A stretch of DNA of 41,801 bases from Microseira wollei NIES-4236 (GCF_020521235.1 NZ_BLAY01000088.1:1-41801); one strand, 5' to 3'. Positions 16,924 to 26,880 are shown, counted from the stretch's first letter. Translations and numbers: made by a program. Notes: generated from the letters alone by a model not told the origin.

Positions 16924-17723
16924 AAATTCCTCGTCAAATCATTAACAAATACGATTTACACCCTTTGGTCAAATCGTAAAATCTCTGACATTACTACCTT
17001 TTTTGTCAACCCTGATGCTGCGATTTTTTCAGCCAATTTTTTGGGAAACAATCCGATTTTCGCTTAATCGCATCATATAACATTATTTGAATTCACCCCG
17101 CTTAAGAAAACCTTAAATTTGATAACTAAGTATCTGCGGGTAAATCAAGTAAAAATAACTGAATGCTCAATTTGAAATCTAGCTGGTATTTATTTTATAT
17201 ATAAAAATATTAACTCAGATGCTCAATCTTTGAGATAATCAGGCAAAAGAGTGGAAGAGGCGAGCCACCCTCGCCTCTTCCACCTCCCTGTGAGATTCAC
17301 GATTGCTTTTGGCAAACTATTGCAGTTTTATTCTGATTCTTATCAACTAGAGAATTTCTCCGATGGGGATTGTACTTCCATCATTTTGAGCTTGTTTGTA
17401 GCAAAATAATGAAGAAAAGCTAAATTTCTAATTGACCATTCAGTTAGTTTTACTTGATTTACCTGCACCTACTTACTGTCACAATCGGTTTTTTCGGAAT
17501 TATGACTCAGATTAATGTAACTTTTGAGACTAGAATTTACGGGAAATAGTCTTGCTGTTCTCTGTTAAGAAGTTCGCTCAAAATCTGTAGTGTGACACTT
17601 GAGGATGTGGAAAGTGAGATTAAACAGCTATAACGTATACAAAATAAGGAGTTTAGCCAACGGAAGTTGTCCCGCAGGGGGCAACTTCCGGTAAAAAAAA
17701 AATTAATAAAATAGTCTTGGTAA
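16924..17723. other. Gene-free AT-rich stretch with two strong hairpins
   Basis: Positions 17251-17283 form a perfect 14-bp stem (GTGGAAGAGGCGAG) with a 5-nt loop, not followed by a T-run. Positions 17661-17690 form a stem of about 13 bp (CGGAAGTTG...CAACTTCCG) with loop GCAG, followed on the plus strand by an A-run. I see no gene. Confidence 0.6.
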
Positions 17724-17855
17724 TATCATGTCCAATAGCAACGGTTGTGTAACTGCTAATAGCTAATCCCTGGCTCAATCAGGAAAAATACTATATGAGC
17801 AATTAGCAATTAGCAATTAGCCATCCATACACTACCGATAGCACCGAGCATGATA
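17724..17855. mobile_element. MITE-like element, TATCATG family, 132 bp
   Basis: Left end TATCATGTCCAATAGCAACGG; right end ACCGATAGCACCGAGCATGATA, its imperfect complement. The interior carries GCTAATAG and GCAATTA heptads. The flanks (TAA/TCA) do not match, so this copy is older or was displaced. It ends 6 bp before the stop codon of the glycosyltransferase gene. Confidence 0.75.
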
Positions 17856-17861
17856 TCAGTC

Positions 17862-18728
17862 TTAAGACATTGCCAAATCAATCTGTTCCCCAATTAAACT
17901 CAAAAATTTGGTTCCATAGTGCTGAATCTCTAGAAAACTTGCCTGTTGCGGTGCTGATTTATATACCAAAAAATTTTTCATAATTCCTAAAGTAGCAGCA
18001 CTTTCCAACGGGCCGATAAAACTGGTATCGCGATCGAGAAAATCAGGCTGATTAGCCCAATGATCCATTTGATTAGCATTCAAAAAATAGCAACCAGAAT
18101 GAGGATTCAAAGCGCGACGGAACAGCATCGGAACTCCCATGATTGTACTTTTCAGTTGCGGGCGATCGCTTAAATTTTGAAACCTCTCAGTTGCTCTCTT
18201 AGCTATATCACCATCAACATAAGCTTTGTAGGAAAGTCCGTGGGTAGAGATTTCATAACGATTGGGTTGCAACAAACAGCGATCGCTTGCCTCTTTTGTA
18301 AACCAATATAATTTGACAAAAAACCAAGGATCGTGTATTATCAGGTCGTCTTCCATAAAGCAGTAATAATCATATTCGCCCAAGCAATCTCGCAACACTG
18401 CTTGGCACTCAAACCCCAAAAGCATAGGTTCTGCTTGTGTGGGATAATGCTGATAAAAATGAGCCGGTACGCGCAGTTTCTCCAAAAGATGACAGTTTTT
18501 AGTTGTACAAATGACAATATCCAAATCGTTAGCCAGGGGTTGGTTAACAGGAAAAGCTAATTTTTGATGGATGTTGATGATACTCTGCGATTTACTAAAC
18601 AGCTGATGTAAAGCAACAAGACTTTGACTTAATGCTGCTAAACGTGGCTGAGGATTTTTGCGTCTAGAATCATGGCGACTATTATCTTCGGGTTTAAAGA
18701 AGTGAGCAATTGTAATCAGGATTCGCAT
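17862..18728 (-). CDS. Putative GT-A-type glycosyltransferase
   Basis: 288 residues, starting MRILITIAHFF. A beta-alpha-beta N-terminal half leads to LDIVICTTKNCHLLEKL (69-85) and YDYYCFMEDDLIIHDPWFF (119-137). There the acidic EDDL cluster (126-129) is placed like the DxD metal/nucleotide-sugar motif of GT-A enzymes. The C-terminal half contains GVPMLFRRALNPHSGCYFLN and a conserved EIQHYGTKFLSLIGEQ tail, also found in the pseudogene at 8827-9175. No membrane segment is seen, so it is probably cytosolic and uses a nucleotide sugar. The acceptor is unknown. It is co-directional with and downstream of the RTX array and the GT4-parvulin fusion. No Shine-Dalgarno is obvious. Confidence 0.65.
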   Translation of the reverse strand: MRILITIAHFFKPEDNSRHDSRRKNPQPRLAALSQSLVALHQLFSKSQSIINIHQKLAFPVNQPLANDLDIVICTTKNCHLLEKLRVPAHFYQHYPTQAEPMLLGFECQAVLRDCLGEYDYYCFMEDDLIIHDPWFFVKLYWFTKEASDRCLLQPNRYEISTHGLSYKAYVDGDIAKRATERFQNLSDRPQLKSTIMGVPMLFRRALNPHSGCYFLNANQMDHWANQPDFLDRDTSFIGPLESAATLGIMKNFLVYKSAPQQASFLEIQHYGTKFLSLIGEQIDLAMS

Positions 18729-18802
18729 AGATAGGGTTAGAGAATAAGGGATATTAAGGCTTTCACCAATTAAGAACTTCCTGATTGCCTTGGCATTTGT
18801 TA

Positions 18803-19237
18803 TATTATGCCCGGTTGATTACCCATAATCGGGAGCCGGGACACGGCAAGATTGACGTTATCTGTTTGTCCGAGATATCTATGATGCCGTGTCCCTACGC
18901 AACAACTCTGTGAGGTTTTTTATTATCGGCAATTCAACGGAAATGATATTATATAACTCAAGTTGCTAGTTATCTCTCTGGGAGCGGCTAATGGCTAATG
19001 GCTAATGGCGAAATTGGTAAAAATCCAAGATTAGCAATTAGCAAGCTTGCAATTAGCAATTAGCAATTAGCAATTAGCAACGCCCTTGTTTATAACTAGC
19101 AACTTGCGTTATATATCATCTCCTGTAACAAAGGTTGTTTATAGTAGGGGCGGGTTTTACCAACCATGCTGTGGCATCACGAGATATTTGATTAAACCCT
19201 TCCTTTGCTGACAATACCGATGCAACCGGACATGATA
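18803..19237. mobile_element. Composite TATCATG-family element, 435 bp, with TTA target duplication
   Basis: Left end TATTATGCCCGGTTG, right end CCGATGCAACCGGACATGATA; TTA flanks both sides directly (18800-18802 and 19238-19240). The interior holds an inverted pair GGGACACGGCA...TGCCGTGTCCC (about 18837-18896) and a complete element of the TAACTCAAG family (18954-19111). It therefore looks like an element enlarged by nested insertions. Confidence 0.65.
18954..19111. mobile_element. MITE-like element, TAAC(T/G)CAAG family, nested copy
   Basis: Inverted ends TAACTCAAGTTGCTAGTTAT and ATAACTAGCAACTTGCGTTA enclose GGCTAAT heptads on the left and CAATTAG heptads on the right. It is one of four complete copies (also 21327, 29298, 35804). 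Confidence 0.85.
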
Positions 19238-19258
19238 TTAGCGGTAAGTTTTTAGGCA

Positions 19259-21310
19259 TTAACTAGCCGCCAATTGCAACGCAGCAGGCTTTTTGAGTTG
19301 TTCTTTAAGCCAATTAGCGAACAGTTCATCGAGTAACTTTTGTTGCATCGCTTCGTCGAATTGTGCCGGGATAATTTTTTCGATTCTGACAATTATCCAT
19401 AAATCTTCGATCGCAGCGGGAGGTATTAGTTGCCCTGGTTGACTAGCTTTCAAGATTTGGGCTAGTTTAGGATGGGATAAACCCAATGCTACAGGCCCAA
19501 TTAAACCACCAGTCTTAGCTTCTAAACCTTCAGAATATTGCTTGGCAATTTCCGCAAAGGTTTGTTCGCCTTCTTTTAAACGGAAGTAAAGTTCGTTTGC
19601 CACATCACCATCCCGCACGCGAATTAGAGAATAAACATATTGATCGAGTTGTGATTTTTGTTGCATAAAGTAGTTTTCTAAGTTGTCACCCCAAGTAGCT
19701 TGTTTAAACTTTTCTATTCGCAGTTCGCGAGTTGCGAGGTTGGTTAATTGGGCGGCTGTCATGTTTTGTTCTTGCAACCATTTTTGACGAGCAACTTCGG
19801 TATTTAATCGACGCTGCTTGTAGAAGTATTCGCAACATTCGGCTTCTTCTTCTGGCGTGCAATTAAAAGATGCGATCGCTTGCTCAATTACCATCTCTTC
19901 CTGAAGTTTTGGCAGCAGTTGGTATTGATTCAACAAAGCCGCTAATTCGGTTCCGGTGACAGTGCGATCGCCAATTTGTAAAAGCGGCTGTTCTGCTTTC
20001 GCTACTAATTGTGAGTTAACCTGTTTCCCTTTCGATCCATTCTTTTCGCTCTTGTTCGCCGATTTTGATGGCATTTTCATCCAGAGAGGAGCAGAATTAC
20101 CGCCAATACCTTGCCCAATCCAATCTAAATGCTGAGGTAATAACAGGGACAAATCGTAATTTTCCATAATTGTTTGCCTTGCTTTGGCGCGAATTTCGCT
20201 CATTTTATCGGCATGATTTAAAGCTTCTACAATCCGCTCGGCAATTTCTGCGGGTGAGAAAAACTCAGCTAATAAACCATTAACCCCATCTTGAATTACT
20301 TCAGCGACTGGGGCAGTATTGGACCCTACAACTAAACAACCTGTAGATAAAGATTCCAACAATGACCAGGATAAAACAAACGGACGAGTTAAATAAACAT
20401 GAGCCGAGGAAGCTTGCAGAACTTGTAAATATTCTGGGTAAGGTAGATGTCCTGTAAAGTGAACCCTCGACAAATCCAAGGGAAACTTTTCTAACATTAC
20501 CTGTTTATAAGTTTTGCCATCTGGCAGAGTTTTGCCATAAGCAACTCGATCTTCCCCCACAATGACAACGTGACATTGGGGGCGACGTTGTTGCAGTAAG
20601 TAAATTGCCTCAATAAATTGGGGAAAACCTCGGTAAGGTTCCATGCCTCGACCTACATATGTGACTAATTCTTCCACATGGGATAGGTCAAGGTTTATGC
20701 TGGGTAAAACTAACTTTGCTCCAGGTTTAGGGCAGAAGAAATTAGTATCGATCCCATCATGAAGGACTTTAATTTTCTCGTGATATTCTGAGGGGAATTG
20801 TTGTCGTTGCCAGTAGGTGGGAGAAAGACCGCGATCGCAACTATATAGATCGACCAAAATCGGCGCATTTTTCAACCGAATCCGGGCTTCATCGTCGGCT
20901 GTTAGCGGTTCGCTGGGGTCAAAATCGGCATCAGTGCCATGAGCATGATAAAACCACTCGAAATAACACAATAATTTAGCTTTGGGAAATATATCTTTCA
21001 TCAGTAAAGTTGGCCCCCAACCCGAATGACCATAGACCACATCGGGAACAAAACCCCGTGCCTTTAGTTGTTCTGCCATGCGATAGACAGCCTGACCTTG
21101 AATCACAGCATTTTCCAGGGGGCGGACATAGTGATGAGTTTCTGGTCGAGCTTCTCTTTTCGGGCTATAGATCATCTTGGTGACGCCGGGTAGGCTACCT
21201 TCGCGACGAGTGGTGCCGAACACGACTTGGTGGCGGCTATCTTTGGCGATCGCTGCCGCTACATGGCGGAACTGAGCCGGAAAATTAGGATGTAAAAATA
21301 GAATACGCAT
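19259..21310 (-). CDS. GT4-type glycosyltransferase fused to a parvulin-like prolyl isomerase
   Basis: 683 residues with two unrelated halves. Residues 1-403 are a GT-B family 4 glycosyltransferase: N-terminal MRILFLHPNFPAQF, sugar-nucleotide region VTYVGRGMEPYRGFPQFIEA (216-235), HFTGHLPYPEYL (284-295), and the catalytic-side LLESLSTGCLVVGSNTAPVAEVI block with E319 and E337. A Lys/Ser-rich linker (405-440) follows. Residues 445-550 are helical, like the SurA/PpiC N-terminal chaperone region. Residues 555-645 are parvulin-like: YVYSLIRVRDGDVANELYFR, FAEIAKQYSEG and GGLIGPV. There is no signal peptide, so both halves should be cytosolic. It lies directly downstream of the RTX genes on the same strand. 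Modification and folding of exported repeat proteins is an inference. Confidence 0.85.
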   Translation of the reverse strand: MRILFLHPNFPAQFRHVAAAIAKDSRHQVVFGTTRREGSLPGVTKMIYSPKREARPETHHYVRPLENAVIQGQAVYRMAEQLKARGFVPDVVYGHSGWGPTLLMKDIFPKAKLLCYFEWFYHAHGTDADFDPSEPLTADDEARIRLKNAPILVDLYSCDRGLSPTYWQRQQFPSEYHEKIKVLHDGIDTNFFCPKPGAKLVLPSINLDLSHVEELVTYVGRGMEPYRGFPQFIEAIYLLQQRRPQCHVVIVGEDRVAYGKTLPDGKTYKQVMLEKFPLDLSRVHFTGHLPYPEYLQVLQASSAHVYLTRPFVLSWSLLESLSTGCLVVGSNTAPVAEVIQDGVNGLLAEFFSPAEIAERIVEALNHADKMSEIRAKARQTIMENYDLSLLLPQHLDWIGQGIGGNSAPLWMKMPSKSANKSEKNGSKGKQVNSQLVAKAEQPLLQIGDRTVTGTELAALLNQYQLLPKLQEEMVIEQAIASFNCTPEEEAECCEYFYKQRRLNTEVARQKWLQEQNMTAAQLTNLATRELRIEKFKQATWGDNLENYFMQQKSQLDQYVYSLIRVRDGDVANELYFRLKEGEQTFAEIAKQYSEGLEAKTGGLIGPVALGLSHPKLAQILKASQPGQLIPPAAIEDLWIIVRIEKIIPAQFDEAMQQKLLDELFANWLKEQLKKPAALQLAAS

Positions 21311-21326
21311 CGTTTTGTTTTGCTAG

Positions 21327-21477
21327 TAACTCAAGTTGCTAGTGATAACCATAATGGGTTGCTCGCATCGCTAATTGCTAATTGCTCATTGCTCATGGGA
21401 ATATTTTTCGGTTATACAATTAACCATTAGCAATTAGCTGTTAGCAGTTCTAAAAAGATAACTAGCAACTTGCGTTA
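21327..21477. mobile_element. MITE-like element, TAAC(T/G)CAAG family
   Basis: Ends TAACTCAAGTTGCTAGTGAT and ATAACTAGCAACTTGCGTTA; the interior has CTAATTG and CATTAGC heptads in opposite orientations. It sits 16 bp upstream of the GT4-parvulin start codon and so forms most of that gene's leader. Confidence 0.85.
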
Positions 21478-21564
21478 GTAAGTTCCTACAGAATGCGAGA
21501 TTTGCTCAACCAAATTGAGCATCAGGTGTGTGTATCTGGTTGCCCCCAGATACACACCCATTTT

Positions 21565-22743
21565 TTAGATCAGGAAATCTGCTTCTGTGATTGTGATCAG
21601 CGAACCACCTGCCCCATTTATCCGGGCGACCAATTCGATGTAATCAGGTATTTCTCCAGGGACGCCTTCATTCCGAACGCTGATAGTAACGCTGGAAGTA
21701 CCGTTGCCACCGATAATCAGTTCGCTAAAGTCAGTGGCAAACTCATACTCGAGTAGGTCGATCCCATCTTGGAAATCAGTAATTAGGTCGCCAACAGGTT
21801 CTTGTTGCGGGGGTGGTGGTGGGAAAGTAGGCTCGACGGGTTCTAGCAAAAAGCCCGTGCTTGCTAACTGGAATAAGTCAGCATCAGCGCCGCCAGTCAG
21901 CGTATCGCGCAAACTTTGGGTTTCCGAATCTACACCACCATTGAGAATGTCAAAGCCTGGACCACCGATAAGGCGATCCGCACCAAAGCCGCCATTGAGG
22001 ATGTCATTTCCGGCTTGACCATTGAGGACATCATTGCCAGACAACGAATCTGCTACACCGAAATCCCCGTAGATGGTATCATCGCCACCGCCCCCTAAAA
22101 GGCTGTCAACGCCTTCGCCGCCATCGATGAAGTCAGCATCAACACCACCAGTAATGGTTTCTAAACCAGGCCCACCGTAGAAGTAGGTCGGACCGCTGGT
22201 ATCGCTGAGGATATCATTACCTTCTTCACCATAGAGGGTGTCTATACCATTGCCACCGACGAGAGAGTCATTGCCATCACCACCATAGAGGACATCATCG
22301 CCATCGTTGCCAATCAGGGTATCTGCTGCCCCAACAATTGAGTCTTGTGGGTCATCGCCATAGAGGACATCATTGGTGAAGCTACCAATGACATGGTCAC
22401 TGCCAGCACCGCCTATTGCCGTATCGCCTTCGCCAGCGTAAACCCAATCGTTTCCAATTCCACCATCGAGGAAGTCTGGGCCATCGAGGGCATCATCGAT
22501 GCCGGTACCGCCATAGAGAGTGTCGTTACCGGCTTCGCCATACACCGCGTCTTCGCCTGCATCGCCAAACAGTCTGTCAGCGCCACCGCCACCATGCAGG
22601 GTGTCTTTATCGTTTCCACCTCGGATCAAGTCATTACCGCCTAAACCAATTAGTGAGTCGTCGCCTCCGAAACCGCGTATCGTGTCGGCATTGGCAGTTC
22701 CTGTAAGGGTATCGGGATTTTCTGTTCCATTTCTGATAGCCAT
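21565..22743 (-). CDS. RTX repeat protein, serralysin-like, 392 residues
   Basis: It begins MAIRNGTENPDTLTGTANAD and then runs as GGxGxDxLx calcium-binding nonapeptides to about residue 290. After a proline-rich break (EPTFPPPPPQQEP) comes the C-terminal module DLITDFQDGIDLLEY...LITITEADFLI, whose last residues fit a type I secretion signal. The gene upstream at 22930-24186 has nearly the same N-terminus and the same C-terminal module, so the two are a tandem duplication. AGAGGAA precedes the ATG. It probably acts outside the cell; no enzymatic domain is present. Confidence 0.9.
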   Translation of the reverse strand: MAIRNGTENPDTLTGTANADTIRGFGGDDSLIGLGGNDLIRGGNDKDTLHGGGGADRLFGDAGEDAVYGEAGNDTLYGGTGIDDALDGPDFLDGGIGNDWVYAGEGDTAIGGAGSDHVIGSFTNDVLYGDDPQDSIVGAADTLIGNDGDDVLYGGDGNDSLVGGNGIDTLYGEEGNDILSDTSGPTYFYGGPGLETITGGVDADFIDGGEGVDSLLGGGGDDTIYGDFGVADSLSGNDVLNGQAGNDILNGGFGADRLIGGPGFDILNGGVDSETQSLRDTLTGGADADLFQLASTGFLLEPVEPTFPPPPPQQEPVGDLITDFQDGIDLLEYEFATDFSELIIGGNGTSSVTISVRNEGVPGEIPDYIELVARINGAGGSLITITEADFLI

Positions 22744-22929
22744 GATTTATTCCTCTGTTGTGAGATGAATTGGGTTATATCTGAGGGTGCGCGATGCACC
22801 AAAAAATCCGATAACTTGTTGCTTTTGTGAATCTCTCGATCTCTCCCCCTCTCCAAGATTTAGGAGAGGGGTGCATAAGGCATGGACAGGGGCAATAAAA
22901 GGTTAGTAATCATCAAACAAACTCCTGAT

Positions 22930-24186
22930 TTAAAGGGGAACAAAGTCTGTTGCGGTGAACCTTGCGGGAAGTAACCCAGCCACAACCGCTAATTCTTCGC
23001 CAGTTGCAGTCACGGTGATGCGAGTACTACCCGTAGAAACACCACCTATGTTGAGATTGATGCGGCTAATAGTTAGGGCTTCAAAGCTGAACCCTGTTTG
23101 TAAGAAATCAATGCCATCTTGGAAGTCTGAGATGTAGTCGCCCAATTGCCCACTTAACCCGGAATCTTCCAACCTAAAGTAATCACCGCCCGCGTTGCCT
23201 GTAAGGGTGTCGCGTTGGATTTGTTCGGGGAGGTCATCGCCGCCATAGAGGGTGTCGCTGCCAGTCCCACCCAGAATGCGATCAACCCTTGCACCCCCAT
23301 CGAGGAAGTCATTGCCAGCACCGCCGTTGAGGGTATCATTGCCAGCGACAACATCAATTCCGTCGCCATCAATGACGTCGTTGCCAGCCCCACCTAAGAG
23401 GCTGTCGGCTCCTTCTCCGCCCTCGATTAAGTCAGCATCTAATCCGCCGCTGATGGTATCGTTGCCCCCATCGCCCGACAGCGTATTTATGCCTAATTCG
23501 TCTGTCAGGAAGTCATTCCCTTCGCCGCCGTCCAGAAGGTCATCACCATCGCCACCGTTGAGGTAGTCATCCCCGGCAAAGCCAAAAATTTCGTCATCGC
23601 CCGCATCGCCCAGGAGGGAGTCATTGCCACCCGCACTCAAGGTATCTGCATCGCCGTAAATGGTGTCGCTGCCATCCCCACCCAGGATGGTGTCCGCACC
23701 TGCGGTGCCCAAGGTGTCATCGCCCAAGAGCAGGTCATTGCTCAGACTGCCATCGATGAAGTCACTGTCCCCGCCGCCTTGCAGCGTGTCTTCAAAAAAG
23801 CTACCTGTGATGGTATCCGAGCCTGCTTCGCCGTCGAGGGAACCTTCACCGGAAAGAACGTCATTGCCATCGCCGCCCAATACTTCATCCTCTGCGCCAC
23901 CAAAGAGCCAGTCGTTACCAGCACCACCTAACAGGGTGTCTTTGCCATCCCCACCATCGAGGGTGTCAGCACCAGCACCGCCGTCGAGGAGGTCATCGCC
24001 TGCTTCGCCAAAGAGGCGATCGTTACCGCCCCCACCTAAGAGGTCGTCACCGTCATCCCCACCTAAAATCAGGTCATTGCCGCCTAAACCGGATAGGATG
24101 TCTTCTCCACCAAAACCCCGTATTGTGTCGGCATTGGCAGTTCCTGTAAGGGTATCGGGTAGTTCTGTTCCATTTCTAATTGCCAT
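22930..24186 (-). CDS. RTX repeat protein, 418 residues
   Basis: Tandem paralogue of the gene at 21565-22743. It starts MAIRNGTELPDTLTGTANAD, and most of residues 20-325 are GGxGxDxLx nonapeptides. The C-terminal module is YISDFQDGIDFLQTGFSFEA...RFTATDFVPL. It lacks the proline-rich insert of its neighbour. A GAGGT ribosome site precedes the ATG. It is co-directional with the upstream pentapeptide-RTX gene; the gap of about 170 bp contains an AGAAACCCGG repeat. It is predicted to be a secreted Ca2+-binding protein of unknown role. Confidence 0.9.
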   Translation of the reverse strand: MAIRNGTELPDTLTGTANADTIRGFGGEDILSGLGGNDLILGGDDGDDLLGGGGNDRLFGEAGDDLLDGGAGADTLDGGDGKDTLLGGAGNDWLFGGAEDEVLGGDGNDVLSGEGSLDGEAGSDTITGSFFEDTLQGGGDSDFIDGSLSNDLLLGDDTLGTAGADTILGGDGSDTIYGDADTLSAGGNDSLLGDAGDDEIFGFAGDDYLNGGDGDDLLDGGEGNDFLTDELGINTLSGDGGNDTISGGLDADLIEGGEGADSLLGGAGNDVIDGDGIDVVAGNDTLNGGAGNDFLDGGARVDRILGGTGSDTLYGGDDLPEQIQRDTLTGNAGGDYFRLEDSGLSGQLGDYISDFQDGIDFLQTGFSFEALTISRINLNIGGVSTGSTRITVTATGEELAVVAGLLPARFTATDFVPL

Positions 24187-24278
24187 GATTTACCTCGCTT
24201 GATTGCCTGAATTTGCGTTGAATTTGGATGTGGCGAATGCAAAGAGCGATCGCAACAGGACTGAGGCGCGACGAGGCC

Positions 24279-24348
24279 AGAAACCGGGTTTCTTGGTAGA
24301 TCTCTTCCCTGTCCCAACGATTTTTCACAGAAACCCGGTTTCTTTGCG
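24279..24348. repeat. AGAAACCCGGTTTCT-type inverted-repeat element
   Basis: AGAAACCGGGTTTCTT at the left and AGAAACCCGGTTTCTT at the right flank AGATCTCTTCCC...CAACGATTTTTCACAG. It is the reverse complement of the elements at 39268-39340 and, more distantly, 8726-8828. It lies between two RTX genes and ends 10 bp before the stop of the gene at 24358. Confidence 0.85.
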
Positions 24349-24357
24349 TGGCGCAAC

Positions 24358-26880
24358 CTACGAGAACAGGAAGGTAGTACCGGCTGAGTCGGTAATATTG
24401 GTAGCAATATCCGCTGGGGTAAAGTTAGTACCAGCCAGGGTGAGTAAAAGGTCGCCGGTGTTAAAGCCTGCGTTTCCGGCGATGCCGTCCCCAACTCGGA
24501 AAAACGTATTAGTCACTCCCGTAGTAGCATTTGTGACGGCTCGCACATCGATGTTGGCAATACCGCTGAAGGAAAGGAAGTCTCCCCCTGCGCCCGTCGT
24601 GAATCCGTTAATTCTGTCTTGCCCATCGCCGCTGGTATAGCGAATCGTGTCGCTGCCTACACCGCCAGTGATGGTGTCATTACCAGTACCGCCGACCAAA
24701 ATATCATTGCCATCAGCGCCAGTCAGGATATCATTGCCACCGCCACCAAAGAGCGAATCAGCTGCAATTCCACCGTTGAGGTTATCATCGCCTTCACCGC
24801 CATCAAGGCTATCGGCACCCCCTGCTCCCAAGATGGTATCGGCACCACCATTGCCAAACAGGACATCGTTACCCAATGCTCCATTCAGGCTATTGTTGCC
24901 CTCGTTGCCTGTGATGCTGTTGGCGAGATCGTTACCCGTGCCGTTGATCGCAGTGCCTAGCAACACCAGGTTTTCCAAGTTGGTGCCTAAGATGTAATCG
25001 ATGCCAGAAAGAACTGTATCGGTTCCTTCGTTCAGGTTTTCTGTAACGCTATCTCCGGTGCTATCGACGATGTAGGTGTCGTTGCCTGTGCCACCGCTCA
25101 TGGCATCGTTACCTGTGCCGCCATCGAGGGTATCATCCCCACCATTGCCGCTGAGGGTATCGTTGCCATCACCACCGTTGAGGGCATTGTTGCCATCGTT
25201 GCCGGTGATGATGTTCGCAAGTTCGTTACCCGTGCCACCTTGGGCAGTACCGACTAAGGTTAGATTTTCTACATTGCTGCTTAGGGTATAAGTAGAAGCA
25301 CTGGACTGAACTGCATCTGTGCCTTCGTTGGCGTTTTCTGTAATGATGTCGCCCGTGCTATCGACGATGTATGTGTCGTTGCCTGTGCCACCAATCAGCG
25401 AATCATCGCCAGTTCCGCCATGCAGGGTATCATTTCCACCCCCACCGCTCAGGGTATCGTTGCCGTCGCCGCCGTTGAGGTTGTTGTTCGCATTGTTACC
25501 AGTGATATTGTTAGCCAGATCGTTACCAGTGCCGCTGACTACGTTGCCTAGCAGGATCAGGTTTTCTACGTTGTTGCCTAAAGTATGGTTAGCGTTAGCG
25601 CGGACGGTATCGATGCCTCCGTTAGCGCTTTCGATGATGGTATCGCCAGCAGTGTAGACGTAGGTGTCGTTGCCACCGCCGCCGTTCATCCGGTCGGTGC
25701 CAGCACCACCGTCAATGTAATCATTTCCGCCACCACCGCTGAGGGTGTCGTTGCCTTCATTACCAAACAGGTTATCGTTGGGACTGGTGTCGCCGCTGCT
25801 GTTGAGGACGTTATCGCTAGCATCTCCAATGTATAAACCAACCGAATCGACTGCGATCGCACCCGTAAGAGTTGCGCCGACAAAATTGGCGCTGGAAAAG
25901 TCGCCGTTCGACAGGTTAGCGTTAGTTAGGTTGGCATTGGTGAAATTCGCACCAATAAAAGATCCCCGAAGAGCGATCCCTTCTGCATTGATTTGGGTGA
26001 AGTTTGCACCATCGAAATCACCCCCAGCGAATATCGCTCCTGTCAGATTCGTGACTGTTACCGTACCATTGGCAGCAACAAAGGGACTAAAGTTAGCGCC
26101 GCTGAAATTGAGATCTTCTGCGAACAAACTACTAAGATTTGCTCCCCGAAAACTGGCATTGGTAGCCGTTGCTGGATCGAGGGGATTGGTATCAGTCAAA
26201 CTAACGCCACTCAAATTAGCTAAGTCAAAGATCGCGTTTTGCAGGATAGCATCTGTGAAGTTTGCTAATTGAAAATCAGCCCCTGTGGCGTTGACATTGA
26301 CTAAAACGGTGTCCTCTATGTTCGCGTCGAAAAATATCGTATCGACTAAAGTCGCACCTGTAAAGTCGGCTCCTGTGAGATTCGCCAAAGACAAGTCGGC
26401 GCGAGTAAAGTTCGCCCCAGTCAAGTTAGGACGCTCAGACTGTTCGCCACTGATATTGGCTGATCGCAGAATCGCATCAGTCAGGTTGGCATTTGATAGA
26501 TTGAGGTTGAATGAGTTGATCAGCGACAGATCTGCCTGTCTTAGATCTGCGCCGCTGAGATTGAGATCGACTGAGTTGATCTCGGTCATATTTGCCTGCC
26601 TCAGATCTGCGCCACTGAGATTGACATTCTCTAATGTTGCCTTGTATAAAGTAGCGGGTCCAAAGGTGGCATTTGGGGCAAAGATAGCTAGACGGGCATT
26701 GACACCAATCCAAATAGATTCAGCAAAGTTTGTGCCTCTAAGTTGGGTGCGAGTCCCCGCATTGTTGGGATCGAACCGGACGTTTTCTAGTCTAGCTTTG
26801 AAAAATGTGGAGCCGTTGAGGTTTTGACCTCTGAAGCTATTTCCTACTAAGTTTTGACCTTCAAAATTTAATACTGCCAT
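24358..26880 (-). CDS. Pentapeptide-repeat and RTX protein, 840 residues
   Basis: Residues 1-350 are pentapeptide repeats starting MAVLNFEGQNLVGNSFRGQN. They are interrupted by strictly conserved loops (SGEQSERPNLTGANFTRADL; DLANLSGVSLTDTNPLDP). A junction (DNVLNSS...NDNLFGNEGNDTLSG) leads to RTX blocks that alternate with spacers NGTGNDLANxITGNxGNNxLNG and STxTLSSNVENLTLVGTA, as in large cyanobacterial calcium-binding proteins. The C-terminal module is FTTGAGGDFLSFSGI...FRVGDGIAGNAGFNTGDLLL...FLFS. The Shine-Dalgarno AAGGA and the GATTGCATC leader are shared with the gene at 26968, which lies 87 bp upstream and may be co-transcribed. Secretion by a type I system is inferred. Confidence 0.9.
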   Translation of the reverse strand: MAVLNFEGQNLVGNSFRGQNLNGSTFFKARLENVRFDPNNAGTRTQLRGTNFAESIWIGVNARLAIFAPNATFGPATLYKATLENVNLSGADLRQANMTEINSVDLNLSGADLRQADLSLINSFNLNLSNANLTDAILRSANISGEQSERPNLTGANFTRADLSLANLTGADFTGATLVDTIFFDANIEDTVLVNVNATGADFQLANFTDAILQNAIFDLANLSGVSLTDTNPLDPATATNASFRGANLSSLFAEDLNFSGANFSPFVAANGTVTVTNLTGAIFAGGDFDGANFTQINAEGIALRGSFIGANFTNANLTNANLSNGDFSSANFVGATLTGAIAVDSVGLYIGDASDNVLNSSGDTSPNDNLFGNEGNDTLSGGGGNDYIDGGAGTDRMNGGGGNDTYVYTAGDTIIESANGGIDTVRANANHTLGNNVENLILLGNVVSGTGNDLANNITGNNANNNLNGGDGNDTLSGGGGNDTLHGGTGDDSLIGGTGNDTYIVDSTGDIITENANEGTDAVQSSASTYTLSSNVENLTLVGTAQGGTGNELANIITGNDGNNALNGGDGNDTLSGNGGDDTLDGGTGNDAMSGGTGNDTYIVDSTGDSVTENLNEGTDTVLSGIDYILGTNLENLVLLGTAINGTGNDLANSITGNEGNNSLNGALGNDVLFGNGGADTILGAGGADSLDGGEGDDNLNGGIAADSLFGGGGNDILTGADGNDILVGGTGNDTITGGVGSDTIRYTSGDGQDRINGFTTGAGGDFLSFSGIANIDVRAVTNATTGVTNTFFRVGDGIAGNAGFNTGDLLLTLAGTNFTPADIATNITDSAGTTFLFS

